From Terrabacter tumescens (GTDB lineage: Bacteria; Actinomycetota; Actinomycetes; Actinomycetales; Dermatophilaceae), in NCBI RefSeq assembly GCF_014646815.1, contig NZ_BMNZ01000005.1, positions 79,754-143,753 of the forward strand: a stretch of DNA of 64,000 nucleotides, in the 5' to 3' direction. Shown here piece by piece: positions 27,868 to 37,240 of the stretch. Within the stretch, counting starts at the first letter, position 1, and each line of letters opens with the position of its first letter. Position numbers and translations under genes: made by a program. The notes under the pieces are model-generated. The model searched no databases. It worked only from the letters and a program-made list of their open reading frames with translations, and was not told the origin of the DNA.

Positions 27868-27915
27868 GCCGGGCCGCCGCGACGGGCGACCCGGCATACG
27901 TCATCGGTGCTGGGC

Positions 27916-28437
27916 TCAGTGCTGGTAGGTGCCGTGGATGACGGCGCGAGCGAGGGTCTTGAAGGCGAGGTTGAACGACACGACCGCCGGTGACGCGGCG
28001 TCGTCGACGCCGAGGCTCGGCTCGGACACCGCGTGGACGACGAAGAAGTAGCGGTGCGGCATGTCTCCAGCGGGCGGCGCGGCACCCATGAAGCCCTGCT
28101 CGCCACCGTCGTTGCGCACGTGGAAAGCCTTGCCGGGCAAGGCTGCCGAGGCAGCCCCGGTGTCGAGAGACGTGACGTCGGCAGGGAGGTCGACCAGCAC
28201 CCAGTGCCAGAAGCCGCTCGGCGTCGGGGCGTCGGGGTCGAAGCACGTGACGACGTAGCTCTGCGTGCCCTCCGGCGCACCACTCCACGACAGCTGCGGA
28301 GAGGTGTTGCCGGCGTCGGCCACCTGGTCGTCCTTGAGGGGGGCTCCGTCGGTGACGTCGGCGCTCGTCACGGTGAACGACGGCACCTGCGGCAACAGGT
28401 CGTAGGGGTTGGGGGCGACCGGTCGGTCGAGGCTCAT
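27916..28437 (-). CDS. YbhB/YbcL family (phosphatidylethanolamine-binding-like) protein
   Basis: A 173-residue PEBP-fold protein. The motif [20 protein letters not shown] is the ligand-pocket signature (DPDxP...HW), and [20 protein letters not shown] appears as [20 protein letters not shown]. There is no signal peptide. The ATG at 28437 has a strong AGGAGG six bases upstream. The biochemical role of bacterial members is unclear. Confidence 0.9.
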   Translation of the reverse strand: MSLDRPVAPNPYDLLPQVPSFTVTSADVTDGAPLKDDQVADAGNTSPQLSWSGAPEGTQSYVVTCFDPDAPTPSGFWHWVLVDLPADVTSLDTGAASAALPGKAFHVRNDGGEQGFMGAAPPAGDMPHRYFFVVHAVSEPSLGVDDAASPAVVSFNLAFKTLARAVIHGTYQH

Positions 28438-28610
28438 GCTGTCCTCCTGCGAGTCGTTGACGCTTGCACCATACCCACCGAGTCCGTATGCCGCGTCGAC
28501 ACGAGCGCGCCGACCTCGCCTCACGTCCGTGGCCCCTCCACACGTGCTTCACGCTGCTTCACCCCGGGCGGGTGAGGCAGTGACGGGGTGCCGTGCGCGG
28601 ACAATCGCGC

Positions 28611-29482
28611 ATGAGACGCACCCCTGCCCTGGCCGTCCTGGTCACCGCGCTCCTCGTGCCGGCCGGGCTGGCGGCGTGCTCCGGGGGCGGTTCCATCTCG
28701 TTGCCCACGTCTCGGCCCAGCATCAACCTGCCGACCGTCGAGTTGCCGCCGGTCACCCTCCCGACACGGCCCACCGCGACGCCCCCTCCAGAGACCGTGA
28801 CGAAGACCGAGACGAGGACGGAGACGGCCACGGCCACGGCCACGGCCACGGCCACGGCGACAGCCACGCAGACGCAGACGGCCACCGAGACGCAGACCGT
28901 CACGGCGACGCCGTCGACGACCGAGGCGCCCTCCCCCACCGCCACGCCCAGCCCCACCGCGACGCCTGAGGCCGCACCCCGAGCCAGTCCGACGGCGGCG
29001 GGACGACCTGGTGGCCCTGGCTGCTGCTCGCGCTCGTCGCGCTGGGAGCGCTGGCCTGGTACCTCATCCGGCGCAGCCGCGCGCAGGCCGAGGTCCGCGC
29101 CTGGGACGAGCGTCTCGCGGCGGCCGAGCTCGAGACATCGTGGGTCGAGGACTCACTCGCCGCCCAGGTCCTGTCGGGCACGAGCACCGCTGAGGCACGG
29201 GCGATCTGGTCGGCTGCGCAACCGCGGCTCCTCGAGGCCGACGCGACGTTCCACAGCCTGACGACGACCGCCCCGGACGCAGGACGAGCGGAGCGCGCCA
29301 CGGACGTTCGAGGTCTGCTGCGTGGCCTCGTCGAGGCGGTCGGCGCCGACCTCGCGGCACCGCCCGGCGCCGGACCAGACCAGTTCAGGGCCCGGCGAGC
29401 CGTCGTCGACTCCGCCCGTCGTGAGCTGCGGACCACCCTGGGTCCCGTGTCGCGCCAGGGCGATCGGGCAGCCGACGACTGA
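28611..29482 (+). pseudogene. Frameshifted lipoprotein with a Thr/Pro linker and a C-terminal membrane domain
   Basis: The first frame encodes a lipoprotein signal (lipobox LAAC near residue 22), then a Thr/Ala/Pro-rich linker of ~100 residues. At about 28977-28980 (a run of four C) the sensible protein moves to another frame. That frame reads TTWWPWLLLALVALGALAWY, then LIRRSRAQAEVRAWDERLAA and a helical tail up to a TGA at 29480-29482. One extra C would restore a single ~290-residue protein with a signal, linker, transmembrane helix and cytoplasmic helical domain, an architecture seen in actinobacterial proteins. Without it the first frame runs on to 29261 as Arg/Ser-rich nonsense. A sequencing error, a true mutation or slippage are all possible. 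Confidence 0.7.
28824..28859 (+). repeat. Hexanucleotide microsatellite (ACGGCC)n
   Basis: Five perfect copies of ACGGCC plus one ACGGCG, encoding a Thr-Ala repeat in the linker of the frameshifted lipoprotein gene. Being a multiple of three, gain or loss of units would not change frame. Confidence 0.9.
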
Positions 29483-29598
29483 TCCCCCAGGGGTGGCGAC
29501 GGGGCGCCACGACCGCCGAGCTGGACGTGCGCGCCATCGCCCCTGCGGATCGTTAGTCTGGGACGACGCAGAAAGTGACAAACCAGACAGGGGCCAGG

Positions 29599-30210
29599 AT
29601 GCGCAAGGAACGAGAGGCGCACCGCGCCAAGCCGCCTGCGTCTCCGTCCTCCGACGGGTACTCCGACGGGCCAGTCCCGCAGCCGGCGGAGCCCGTGACC
29701 GACGTGCCGGTCTTCGCCGTCCGGGAGTGGGCGTCGCGCCTCTACGAGCAGGAGCGGCTCAGGCGTGATGCCGCGTGGTGGCGTCTCGCGTGGCCGTTCG
29801 TCGTCGCGCTCGTCCTTGCCGCGGGAGCCGGATCGGTGACCCGGGTCTGGCAGGTCGGCGAGTCCGACCTCGCCCTGGGCGCCGCCGTCGTGCTGGCCGC
29901 CGCGGCCGTCGGCGTCACCGTCGGAGGTCTCATCCGGTGGCGGGCGATCCTCCGGCGCCAGGCCGTCGCCGCGGCGCGGCCCGCCACCGTCGAGAGCCTT
30001 CCTGCGGCGGCCCGGGCCGTCGTGCTCGACTCGCCGCGCCTCCGCTTCCGCCGCCCCACCGACGGCGCGAGCTTCGCGGCCGTCCGCGACGACGTGGCCG
30101 CTGCGGCGCCGATGGGCGAGTTCGCGGCCTCGGTGCTCGTGTGGGCCGTCGTGGTGCGCGACCACGTCGACGGATCGCTCGAGGACTGGGTGCGCGGACG
30201 CCGGGACTGA
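29599..30210 (+). CDS. Membrane protein of unknown function with two transmembrane segments
   Basis: A 203-residue protein. A charged, Pro-rich N-terminus (~1-60) leads to a transmembrane pair at about residues 63-87 and 95-115, followed by a soluble C-terminal domain with LRFRRPTDGASFAAVRDDVA. No named family is recognised. I chose ATG 29599, which has AGGGG seven bases upstream; GTG 29575 is in frame. A TAGTCT -10-like box lies at 29554-29559. Confidence 0.6.
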   Translation: MRKEREAHRAKPPASPSSDGYSDGPVPQPAEPVTDVPVFAVREWASRLYEQERLRRDAAWWRLAWPFVVALVLAAGAGSVTRVWQVGESDLALGAAVVLAAAAVGVTVGGLIRWRAILRRQAVAAARPATVESLPAAARAVVLDSPRLRFRRPTDGASFAAVRDDVAAAAPMGEFAASVLVWAVVVRDHVDGSLEDWVRGRRD

Positions 30211-30374
30211 TCACCCGGCCGATACCCACCAACGGCGGACCGGCGGACCGCCAGGAGCCGAGCCGCCCCCGCACAGGCGGCCCCTGCACCTGAGCGCGTG
30301 CAGGTCCGTCGGTCCGGTTCGGCTGCCCCCGGCCGCTGCGGCATACTGGCGTCGCGGGGTCCTCGACCCCCGCG

Positions 30375-30446
30375 GGCCTCTAGCTCAGTCGGTAGAGCAT
30401 CGGACTTTTAATCCGCCGGTCGTCGGTTCGAGCCCGACGGGGCCCA
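30375..30446 (+). tRNA. tRNA-Lys (anticodon TTT)
   Basis: Cloverleaf: acceptor GGGCCTC/GGGGCCC, D-arm GCTC...GAGC, anticodon loop CTTTTAA with TTT, T-arm GTCGG/CCGAC with TTCGAGC, discriminator A. CCA is not encoded. A GGCATACT box at 30341-30347 could serve as its -10 element (CATACT). Confidence 0.95.
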
Positions 30447-30506
30447 CCCGGTAACGCCCGGCGTGCGCCTGTCGTATGCCGTCCGCCTCGACAGGAAGTC
30501 ACGACC

Positions 30507-31700
30507 GTGAACGACGCGTTCGTCTACGACGCCGTCCGCACTCCGTTCGGCCGCTTCGGCGGAGCCCTCGCGGCGTCCCGCCCCGACGATCTCGCGGCGC
30601 TCGTGGTCCGCGCGGTCGTCGACCGGTCCCCCGGGCTCGCCTCCGACGCGGGCGTGGTCGACGAGGTCGTCTTCGGCAACGCGAACGGTGCGGGTGAGGA
30701 GAACCGCAACGTCGCGCGCATGGCCACCCTGCTCGCAGGGCTGCCGACGAGCATCCCTGGCACGACCGTCAACCGGCTCTGTGGCTCGAGTCTCGACGCT
30801 GCGATCATCGCGTCGCGCCAGGTCGAGACAGGTGACGCCGACGTCGTGCTCGTCGGGGGTGTCGAGTCGATGACGCGTGCGCCCTGGGTCATGCCGAAGA
30901 CCGACAAGCCGTACCCCGTGGGCAACCTCGAGCTGTCGTCGACGACGTTGGGGTGGCGCCTGGTCAACCCGAGGATGCCGGCGGAGTGGACGGTCTCGCT
31001 GGGTGAGGCGACCGAGCAGCTGCGCGAGCGGCACGGGGTGACGCGTGAGCGGCAGGACGAGTTCGCCGCCCGGTCGCACCGCCTCGCGGATGCCGCCTGG
31101 ACCGAGGGCTTCTACGACGACCTCGTCGTGCCCGTCCCCGGTGTCGACCTCGCCCGGGACGAGTCGATCCGGGCCGACACGAGCGTCGAGCGCCTGGCGA
31201 CGCTGCGCACCTCGTTCCGCAAGGAGAGCGGCACGGTGACGGCCGGAAACGCCTCACCGCTCAACGACGGCGCCTCCGCGGTCCTCGTCGGCAGCGGCGC
31301 CGCGCAGGAGCGCCTCGGCTTGGCGCCGCTCGCCCGCATCGCCGGCCGCGGGGCCAGCGCCCTCGACCCGCAGTACTTCGGCTACGCGCCGGTCGAGGCC
31401 GCGAACCGGGCCCTGGCCCGGGCCGGCATCACCTGGGGGGACGTCTCGGCCGTCGAGCTCAACGAGGCCTTCGCCGCCCAGTCGCTGGCCTGCACCGACG
31501 CCTGGGACATCGACCCCGAGATCGTCAACCGGCACGGTGGGGCCATCGCCATCGGCCACCCGCTCGGGGCCTCGGGAGGGCGGATCCTCGGCACCCTCGC
31601 CCGGAGCCTGCAGCGCTCGGGTGGACGCTGGGGCGTCGCCTGCATCTGCATCGGGGTCGGCCAGGGTCTTGCGGTCGTCCTCGAGAACGTCACGGCCTGA
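30507..31700 (+). CDS. Acetyl-CoA acyltransferase (thiolase)
   Basis: A 397-residue thiolase, closest in look to PcaF-type beta-ketoadipyl-CoA and degradative acyl-CoA thiolases. The acylated cysteine is in TVNRLCGSSLDAAI (~residue 90). Other conserved parts are VELNEAFAAQS, RHGGAIAIGHPLGASGGR and the second active-site cysteine in CICIGVGQG, where the usual CxGxGxG glycine is Val. GTG start 30507. No acyl-CoA dehydrogenase, CoA-transferase or pca gene is adjacent, so the pathway is not evident. Confidence 0.9.
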   Translation: MNDAFVYDAVRTPFGRFGGALAASRPDDLAALVVRAVVDRSPGLASDAGVVDEVVFGNANGAGEENRNVARMATLLAGLPTSIPGTTVNRLCGSSLDAAIIASRQVETGDADVVLVGGVESMTRAPWVMPKTDKPYPVGNLELSSTTLGWRLVNPRMPAEWTVSLGEATEQLRERHGVTRERQDEFAARSHRLADAAWTEGFYDDLVVPVPGVDLARDESIRADTSVERLATLRTSFRKESGTVTAGNASPLNDGASAVLVGSGAAQERLGLAPLARIAGRGASALDPQYFGYAPVEAANRALARAGITWGDVSAVELNEAFAAQSLACTDAWDIDPEIVNRHGGAIAIGHPLGASGGRILGTLARSLQRSGGRWGVACICIGVGQGLAVVLENVTA

Positions 31701-31747
31701 CGGGAGCCGGCCACCCGGCATACGAAAGGCACAACCGCGGCCGTCGC

Positions 31748-32497
31748 TCAGGGCAGTGACGCGCCGCCGCACATGACCATCGTCTGACCGGTCACCATCG
31801 CGCCGGACGGCTCGAGCAGGAAGCGGGTCAGACCCGCGACCTCGGCCGGCTCGACGAGCCGCCCGAGCGGCGGCACGACGGGCGGCACCGACGCGCGGTT
31901 GGGGTCCTCGAGCATGGGGGTGCGGGTCGGCCCGGGGGCGACGACGTTGACGGTGATGCCGCGCGGCGCGAGCTCCGCGGCCCACGCTCGGGCCATCGCG
32001 GCGAGCGCGGCCTTGGTGGCGGCGTACTGGCTCTTGCCCGGCACGCCGGTCATGGTGCGGCTGCCGACGAGGACGACGCGGCCTCCGTCGGCGAGCACGT
32101 CGACGAGTCCGCCCACGAGCAGCTCGGCGCCGCGCACGTGCACGGCCCACATGCGGGCGCCGTCGTCCGGACGGAGCGCACCGACGCCGGCGGAGTACTG
32201 CAGGCCGGCGGCGTGGACGATCGCGTCCACGCCACCGGCCGCCGCCTCGCGCACCGCCTGCACGGCTTCGTCGGCTGAGATCACGTCGGCCAGGTCGCAC
32301 GGCACCCACGTGGCAGCGCTCGGCAGCGCGCCACGTGTGCGGCTGAGCCCGAGGACGTGCCACCCGGCACCGACGAGGTCGTGGGCGATGGCGAGGCCGA
32401 TGCCCGAGCTGGCCCCCGTGACGACCGCGCTGCGTGTCGCGCGCTCGCCAGATGGGGTGGGAGCCGGCTCGGGCCGTGCCGTGGCCATCGCCTGCAT
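31748..32497 (-). CDS. Short-chain dehydrogenase/reductase (SDR)
   Basis: A 249-residue classical SDR with NAD(P)-binding TGASSGIG at residues 27-34, the Ser in VGSRTMTGVPG, and the YAATK active-site motif near residue 157. The ATG at 32497 overlaps the stop of the BNR gene (TGATG). It is the last gene of the long minus-strand catabolic operon. By position it should oxidise or reduce a sugar-derived hydroxyl; the substrate is unknown. Confidence 0.9.
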   Translation of the reverse strand: MQAMATARPEPAPTPSGERATRSAVVTGASSGIGLAIAHDLVGAGWHVLGLSRTRGALPSAATWVPCDLADVISADEAVQAVREAAAGGVDAIVHAAGLQYSAGVGALRPDDGARMWAVHVRGAELLVGGLVDVLADGGRVVLVGSRTMTGVPGKSQYAATKAALAAMARAWAAELAPRGITVNVVAPGPTRTPMLEDPNRASVPPVVPPLGRLVEPAEVAGLTRFLLEPSGAMVTGQTMVMCGGASLP

Positions 32498-33732
32498 CAC
32501 CGGGACGGGCCCCGCCGCAGCTGGTCGACGACGTCGGCGGTCAGGTGCACGTGCTTGATGGCGCGGCGGTGGTAGGTGTAGGCGACGTGCAGGTCGCCGT
32601 CACGGCCGGGCAGCACCGAGGGATAGGACAGCTCGCGGTTGAGCCCGTCGCGCGAGTTGTTGGACATGCAGTAGCCGTCGCCGGTCTCGAGGTCGACGAG
32701 CACCGGCCACGACCGTCCCTCGTCGGGGCTGAGGCCGAGGGTCATCGGGGCACGCGGCGCACCCCAGAAGGCCGTCCGGCGCCCTTGCGCCTCAACGGAT
32801 TCCGGCGACGGTTCGGCGACGACCGGACCGTCGAGGCCGTCGATGACCCCGTCGTCGTCGATCTCGTCGTAGAGCGACACGCGCCGCTCGGTGGCGTCGA
32901 GGGCCGAGCTCCGGTTGAGGACGAGAGCGACCTCTCCCCCACCGACCGCGACGGCCTGGATCGAGGAGTTGTTGTTGGGCAGCTCGGTCGGCGTGGGCTC
33001 GGCCCAGGTCAGCCCGTCATCGGTCGACGTCGTCTCCCAGACGTGGTCGGCCCACCGGCTGCGGAAGCAGGCCCAGAGCGAGCCGTCCTGTCGCACGACG
33101 ATGTTCATGTGCACGCAGCCGAGAGAGCCGGGCACGGTCACCTCGGTCCACGAGTCACCGCCGTCGTCGCTGCACCAGACGCTCGACGTGTCCTCGTTGC
33201 CGACCCACTTCTCCCCCGGGACGGTCACGCAGTTGAAGACCGGCAGCAGGATGCGCCCGCTCGCCAGCACGACCGGCGGCTGGCGCACGAAGACTCCACC
33301 CGTCTCGGTCGCCGGGAGGAGCACGGTCGGCGGCTCCCACGTCTGCCCACCGTCGCGCGACATGCGGCGACGCACCTCCGACGTGTCCTGGTTGCCGGCG
33401 AGCTGCGCCGTGTAGAGCAGCCAGACGTGCCCGTCGGGCGCCGTGAAGAGGATGGGATTCTGCTCCGACCGCGTGGGGTCGTCGCTGAGCGGCACCGGGT
33501 CCAGCCACGTGTCGCTGCCGGCGGGCAGCCGTGAGAGGTAGGCGGTGATGTCGCTGACGCCCTCCTGGGTGCCGCCGAACCACACGCACGCGAGGTCCCC
33601 ACCGGGCAGCCACGCGAGGTTGGCCGCGTGGCACTGCACGGTCGGGGTGGGGAGGTATGCCGTGTGGCCGCCTCCGTCCCGAGCGCGCAGCATGCCGTCG
33701 GCGGGGAGCACCTCTGCGGCGACCTCGCTCAC
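32497..33732 (-). CDS. BNR/Asp-box sialidase-like enzyme
   Basis: A 411-residue predicted six-bladed beta-propeller. Four Asp-boxes (S-x-D-x-G-x-x-W type) are visible: SRDGGQTW, SDDGGDSW, STDDGLTW and SPDEGRSW. An early Arg/Glu-containing segment is WFGGTQEGVSDI. Relatives are sialidases and other exo-glycosidases or lyases; true sialic-acid specificity cannot be claimed. There is no signal peptide, so it should act on an imported substrate in the cytoplasm. The GTG at 33732 overlaps the aldolase stop (GTGA). Confidence 0.85.
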   Translation of the reverse strand: MSEVAAEVLPADGMLRARDGGGHTAYLPTPTVQCHAANLAWLPGGDLACVWFGGTQEGVSDITAYLSRLPAGSDTWLDPVPLSDDPTRSEQNPILFTAPDGHVWLLYTAQLAGNQDTSEVRRRMSRDGGQTWEPPTVLLPATETGGVFVRQPPVVLASGRILLPVFNCVTVPGEKWVGNEDTSSVWCSDDGGDSWTEVTVPGSLGCVHMNIVVRQDGSLWACFRSRWADHVWETTSTDDGLTWAEPTPTELPNNNSSIQAVAVGGGEVALVLNRSSALDATERRVSLYDEIDDDGVIDGLDGPVVAEPSPESVEAQGRRTAFWGAPRAPMTLGLSPDEGRSWPVLVDLETGDGYCMSNNSRDGLNRELSYPSVLPGRDGDLHVAYTYHRRAIKHVHLTADVVDQLRRGPSR

Positions 33733-34544
33733 GACTCTCCCCGCGCCGCCCTGAGGTGGGCCGTCGCAGCCTGCTCGAGGTGGATGAGGTCGGAGCTGAC
33801 CGTGGCGAGCGTGAAGCCCTGGCCGAGGCGCTTGGCTGCGACCTCCCCACTGGGAGTGTGGAACCCGGCCGCGATGCCGGCGTCCTGCGCCGCCTTGAGG
33901 ACCCGCTCGACGGCGGCCTCGAAGACGACGTCGACGGCAGGGTCGGTCGAGGTCGCACCGCCCACGGCGAGCCGCAGGTCGGACGGACCGATGTAGAGCC
34001 CGTCGATGCCGGGCGTCGCCGCGATGGCCTCGACGTTCTCGAGCCCCTGGGGCGTCTCGATCATGGCGAGGACGACGGTCGCCGCGTTGGAGTCGGCGGG
34101 GTTGGGGCCGATCCGCAGCTGCGAGCGCATGGGTCCGTAGGACCGGATGCCCTCCGGGCCGTACTTCGCGTAGGACACGGCGCGGGCGGCGTCCTCGGCG
34201 GTGTTGACGAGGGGCACGATGACGCCCGCCGCGCCCGCGTCGAGCGCCTGCCCGATGAGGAAGGGGTCGTTGGCACCCACCCGCACCATGCCGACGGACT
34301 CGCCGCCGGCGTCGATGGCCTGCATGCCGACGAGGATGCCCTTGTAGTCGAGCAGCCCGTGCTGGGCGTCGAAGCAGACGTAGTCGTAGCCGAGACGGGC
34401 GAGCCGTTCGGTCGAGACCGGTGAGTCGATGATGACCCAGTAGCCGAGGATGGTCTCGCGCGCCCGCACCCGGCGGGCGTAGTCGAGCACCCGCTCGCGG
34501 CTGCGCTCCATCGCGGTCCCTCCGCCGCCTCCCTGCGCGCTCAT
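33729..34544 (-). CDS. HpcH/HpaI-family class II aldolase
   Basis: A 271-residue TIM-barrel aldolase of the HpcH/HpaI family, which cleaves 2-keto-3-deoxy (or 4-hydroxy-2-keto) acids to pyruvate and an aldehyde. Family marks are LGYDYVCFDAQHGLLDYKG (catalytic His), the metal-binding Glu in LAMIETPQGLENVEAI, and DGLYIGPSDLRLAVGG. The ATG at 34544 overlaps the stop of the AKR gene; ATG 34511 (MERSRERV) has a stronger GGAGGG site and may be the real start. Confidence 0.88.
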   Translation of the reverse strand: MSAQGGGGGTAMERSRERVLDYARRVRARETILGYWVIIDSPVSTERLARLGYDYVCFDAQHGLLDYKGILVGMQAIDAGGESVGMVRVGANDPFLIGQALDAGAAGVIVPLVNTAEDAARAVSYAKYGPEGIRSYGPMRSQLRIGPNPADSNAATVVLAMIETPQGLENVEAIAATPGIDGLYIGPSDLRLAVGGATSTDPAVDVVFEAAVERVLKAAQDAGIAAGFHTPSGEVAAKRLGQGFTLATVSSDLIHLEQAATAHLRAARGES

Positions 34545-35560
34545 CGGTTGTACCTCGGCATCGACCCGGCGAGAGCCAGGCCTGCCTCGTCGCACGCGGC
34601 GACGACGTCTTCGGGGAGCGGACCGGCTTGTGCAGCAGTGATGTTGGCCTCCAGCTGGTGTGGTTTGGATCCCCCGAGGAGCACCGACGACACGACGGGC
34701 TTGCTCAGCAGCCAGCGCAGCGACAGCTCGGGGAGGCTGATGCCGGCCTCGGACGCGATCGCGCCCAGGGCCTCGATGACCGCGAACGTCTCGGCGTTCC
34801 AGTAGCGGTCCTTGTACATCGTCGCGAGCGCCGACGAGCCGAAGCGGCCCTCGCCCGGCGACTCCGTGAACGAGTGGCGGCCGGTCAGCAGGCCACCACC
34901 CAGGGGGTTGTAGACGATGGTCGCGAGACCCTTCGTCGTCGCGAACTCGGCGTACTCCGCCTCGATGCGGCGAGCGACGAGGTTGTAGAGCTGCTGCGCG
35001 AGGATCGGGCGCGGGGTGCCCAAGGCGTCGCACGCGGCGAAGACGTCACCGATCTGCCAGGCGGAGAAGTTCGAGACCCCGATGGCCCGGACCTTGCCCT
35101 CGGCGACGAGGTCGTCCAGCGCGGCGACGGTCTCGGCGATCGGCACCGACCGGTCGGGCTGGTGGAGGTAGTAGACGTCGACGTGGTCGGTGCGCAGCCG
35201 GCGCAGGCTCGCCTCGAGGGACGAGCGGAGCCCGGCGGCCGACAGCAGCGGCGCGCCACCGGCGTCACCGGGGTAGATGCCCGCCTTGGTCGCGATGGTC
35301 GCGGCGTCCCGCCGGCCCGCGAGGATCTCGGCGAGCATCTCCTCGCTGCGCCCCGCGGCATACCCGTTCGCGGTGTCGATGGACGTGATGCCCGCGTCGA
35401 GCGCGGTGTCGACCATGGTGCGCGCCGTGTCGAGGTCGACGGTGTCGCCGAACGTCATCGTCCCGAGGACGAGCCGCGAGAGCGGCCGGTCGAGGCCGGG
35501 CAGGTCGAGGGTGGGCAGTGTCGTGCTGGTCGTGCTGGTCGTGCTCGTCGGGCTCGTCAT
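34541..35560 (-). CDS. Aldo/keto reductase
   Basis: A 339-residue NADPH-type aldo/keto reductase. The catalytic tetrad is visible as Asp/Tyr in SIDTANGYAAGRSEEM, Lys in ATKAGI and His in YYLHQPD. The N-terminus is a Thr/Ser repeat (TSTTSTTSTT). The ATG at 35560 overlaps the stop of the upstream ATPase gene by ATGA. In this operon it could reduce the aldehyde released by the aldolase or act on the sugar itself. Confidence 0.9.
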   Translation of the reverse strand: MTSPTSTTSTTSTTLPTLDLPGLDRPLSRLVLGTMTFGDTVDLDTARTMVDTALDAGITSIDTANGYAAGRSEEMLAEILAGRRDAATIATKAGIYPGDAGGAPLLSAAGLRSSLEASLRRLRTDHVDVYYLHQPDRSVPIAETVAALDDLVAEGKVRAIGVSNFSAWQIGDVFAACDALGTPRPILAQQLYNLVARRIEAEYAEFATTKGLATIVYNPLGGGLLTGRHSFTESPGEGRFGSSALATMYKDRYWNAETFAVIEALGAIASEAGISLPELSLRWLLSKPVVSSVLLGGSKPHQLEANITAAQAGPLPEDVVAACDEAGLALAGSMPRYNR

Positions 35561-36405
35561 GAGGCCTTCTCGGTCTCGGCCGCGCGCGAGGCGGCGATGT
35601 GTCGGATGAGGTGTCGCGGCTTGATGCCGGTCATGAGTCCCGGCTCGAGGGCCGAGCGGCGCAGTCGCTGGGTGTACTCCTCCTGCGGACGCGAGAGGAG
35701 GTCGTCGGTGCGGCCGCTCTCGACGATCCGGCCGGCCCGCATGACGATGGTGTCCTGCGAGATGGCCCGTACGACGCCGAGGTTGTGCGAGATGAAGAGG
35801 TAGGTCAGCCCGGTCTCGGCCTGGATGTCGGCGAGCAGCTCGAGCACCTGCGCCTGGACCGAGACGTCGAGGGCGCTCGTCGCCTCGTCGCACACGAGCA
35901 GCTCGGGGCCCGACGCGAGCGCACGGGCGATGCCGATGCGCTGGCGCTGGCCGCCGGAGAACTCCGGAGGCTTGCGCTCGAGCGCGGTGCGCGGCAGCCC
36001 GACGCGCTCGATGAGCTCGGCGGCCTTGTCGCGCTGCACCTTCCGCGACCTCTCGCCCCGCACGCGGATCGGCTCGGCGACGATCTCCTGGGCCGTCAGG
36101 TGCGGGTCGAGGGAGCCGTACGGGTCCTGGAAGACCATCTGGACGCGGTGGCGCATCGGGCGCAGCTGCTTCTCGCCGAGCTGCGCCAGGTCGGTGCCGT
36201 CGAGGTCGATGACACCCGACGTCGGCTTGAGCAGTCGCACGAGGGCCTTGGCGATCGTCGACTTGCCGCAGCCCGACTCGCCCACGATGGCGAGGGTGCC
36301 GCCGCGCGGGACGCTGAACGACACGTCGTCCACGGCGCGGAAGACCTCCTTGCCGCTGCGGTACTCGACGACGAGGTTGCTGACGGTGAGCAGGTTCTCA
36401 GCCAT
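35557..36405 (-). CDS. Dpp/Opp-type ABC transporter ATP-binding protein (DppF-like)
   Basis: A 282-residue ATPase. Walker A GESGCGKST, Q-loop MVFQDPYGSLDP, signature FSGGQRQRIGIARAL, Walker B LLVCDEATSALD and H-loop ISHNLG mark a DppF/OppF subunit. It overlaps the second ATPase gene by eight bases and the AKR gene by four, so the transporter and enzymes form one translational chain. Confidence 0.93.
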   Translation of the reverse strand: MAENLLTVSNLVVEYRSGKEVFRAVDDVSFSVPRGGTLAIVGESGCGKSTIAKALVRLLKPTSGVIDLDGTDLAQLGEKQLRPMRHRVQMVFQDPYGSLDPHLTAQEIVAEPIRVRGERSRKVQRDKAAELIERVGLPRTALERKPPEFSGGQRQRIGIARALASGPELLVCDEATSALDVSVQAQVLELLADIQAETGLTYLFISHNLGVVRAISQDTIVMRAGRIVESGRTDDLLSRPQEEYTQRLRRSALEPGLMTGIKPRHLIRHIAASRAAETEKAS

Positions 36406-37240
36406 GGCTGGCCTCCTTCGCGAGCTCGGGCACGGCGAGGGCCGGGTCCTCCCACGGGCCGAGCTCGGGGATCGCCCCGAGCAGCTTCTGCGTGTAGGGG
36501 TGCTGCGGGTGGTCGACGACGTCGGTGACCGCGCCGCCCTCGACGAAGACGCCCGACTTCATGACGTGGATGCGGTCGCTCATGAGGCGCGCGACGCCGA
36601 GGTCGTGGGTGATGAGCAGCAGCGCGATGCCCGTCTGCTCCTGCAGCTCGAGCAGCAGGTCGAGGATGCCGGCCTGCACCGTGACGTCGAGGGCGCTCGT
36701 CGGCTCGTCGGCCACGATGAGGTCGGCGTCGGCCGAGACCGCCATGGCGATGAGCACGCGCTGGAGCATGCCGCCCGAGAGCTGGTGCGGGTAGGCGTCG
36801 AACTGCTTCTTCGGGTCGCGGATGTGCACCTGCTCCATGAGCGACAGGGCCCGCGCCTTCGCCTCCGCCTTGCCGAGGTCGGGGTACTTCACGCGCACGG
36901 CCTCGGTCATCTGGCGACCGATGGTGCGGATCGGGTTGAGGGCCGTCATCGGGTCCTGCGGGATGAGCGCGACCGCCCGGCCGCGCAGCTTGTCGATGAC
37001 CTTGCGGTCGCCCGTCACGTTCTGGCCGCCGATGCGAGCCTCGCCCGAGATGACGGCGAGGTCGTCGGGCAGCAGTCGCAGGATCGCCATGGCGGTCGTC
37101 GACTTGCCCGAGCCGGACTCGCCGATGATCGTCACCGTCTCGCCCGCGTCGATGTGGAAGCTGACGCCGTCGACGGCGCGGACGACCTTGGTGCCGGTCA
37201 TCAGCTCGACCTGCAGGTCCTTGACCTCGAGGACGCTCAC
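36398..37240 (-). CDS. Dpp/Opp-type ABC transporter ATP-binding protein (DppD-like)
   Basis: A 280-residue ATPase with Walker A GESGSGKST, IPQDPMTALNPIRTIG, signature LSGGMLQRVLIAMA, Walker B LIVADEPTSALD and ITHDLG. The IPQDPMTALNP form is typical of DppD/OppD. GTG start 37240 overlaps the permease stop. It pairs with the DppF-like subunit. Confidence 0.93.
   Translation of the reverse strand: MSVLEVKDLQVELMTGTKVVRAVDGVSFHIDAGETVTIIGESGSGKSTTAMAILRLLPDDLAVISGEARIGGQNVTGDRKVIDKLRGRAVALIPQDPMTALNPIRTIGRQMTEAVRVKYPDLGKAEAKARALSLMEQVHIRDPKKQFDAYPHQLSGGMLQRVLIAMAVSADADLIVADEPTSALDVTVQAGILDLLLELQEQTGIALLLITHDLGVARLMSDRIHVMKSGVFVEGGAVTDVVDHPQHPYTQKLLGAIPELGPWEDPALAVPELAKEASHG

Noticed and set aside
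28970..29010. Programmed -1 frameshift site
   Set aside because: A CCCC run permits slippage, but no canonical slippery heptamer or downstream pseudoknot is evident, so a mutation or sequencing error is simpler.
30375..30446. tRNA-associated integration site at tRNA-Lys, and likewise at 53664-53842
   Set aside because: No integrase gene, 3'-end duplication or foreign-looking DNA follows these tRNAs.
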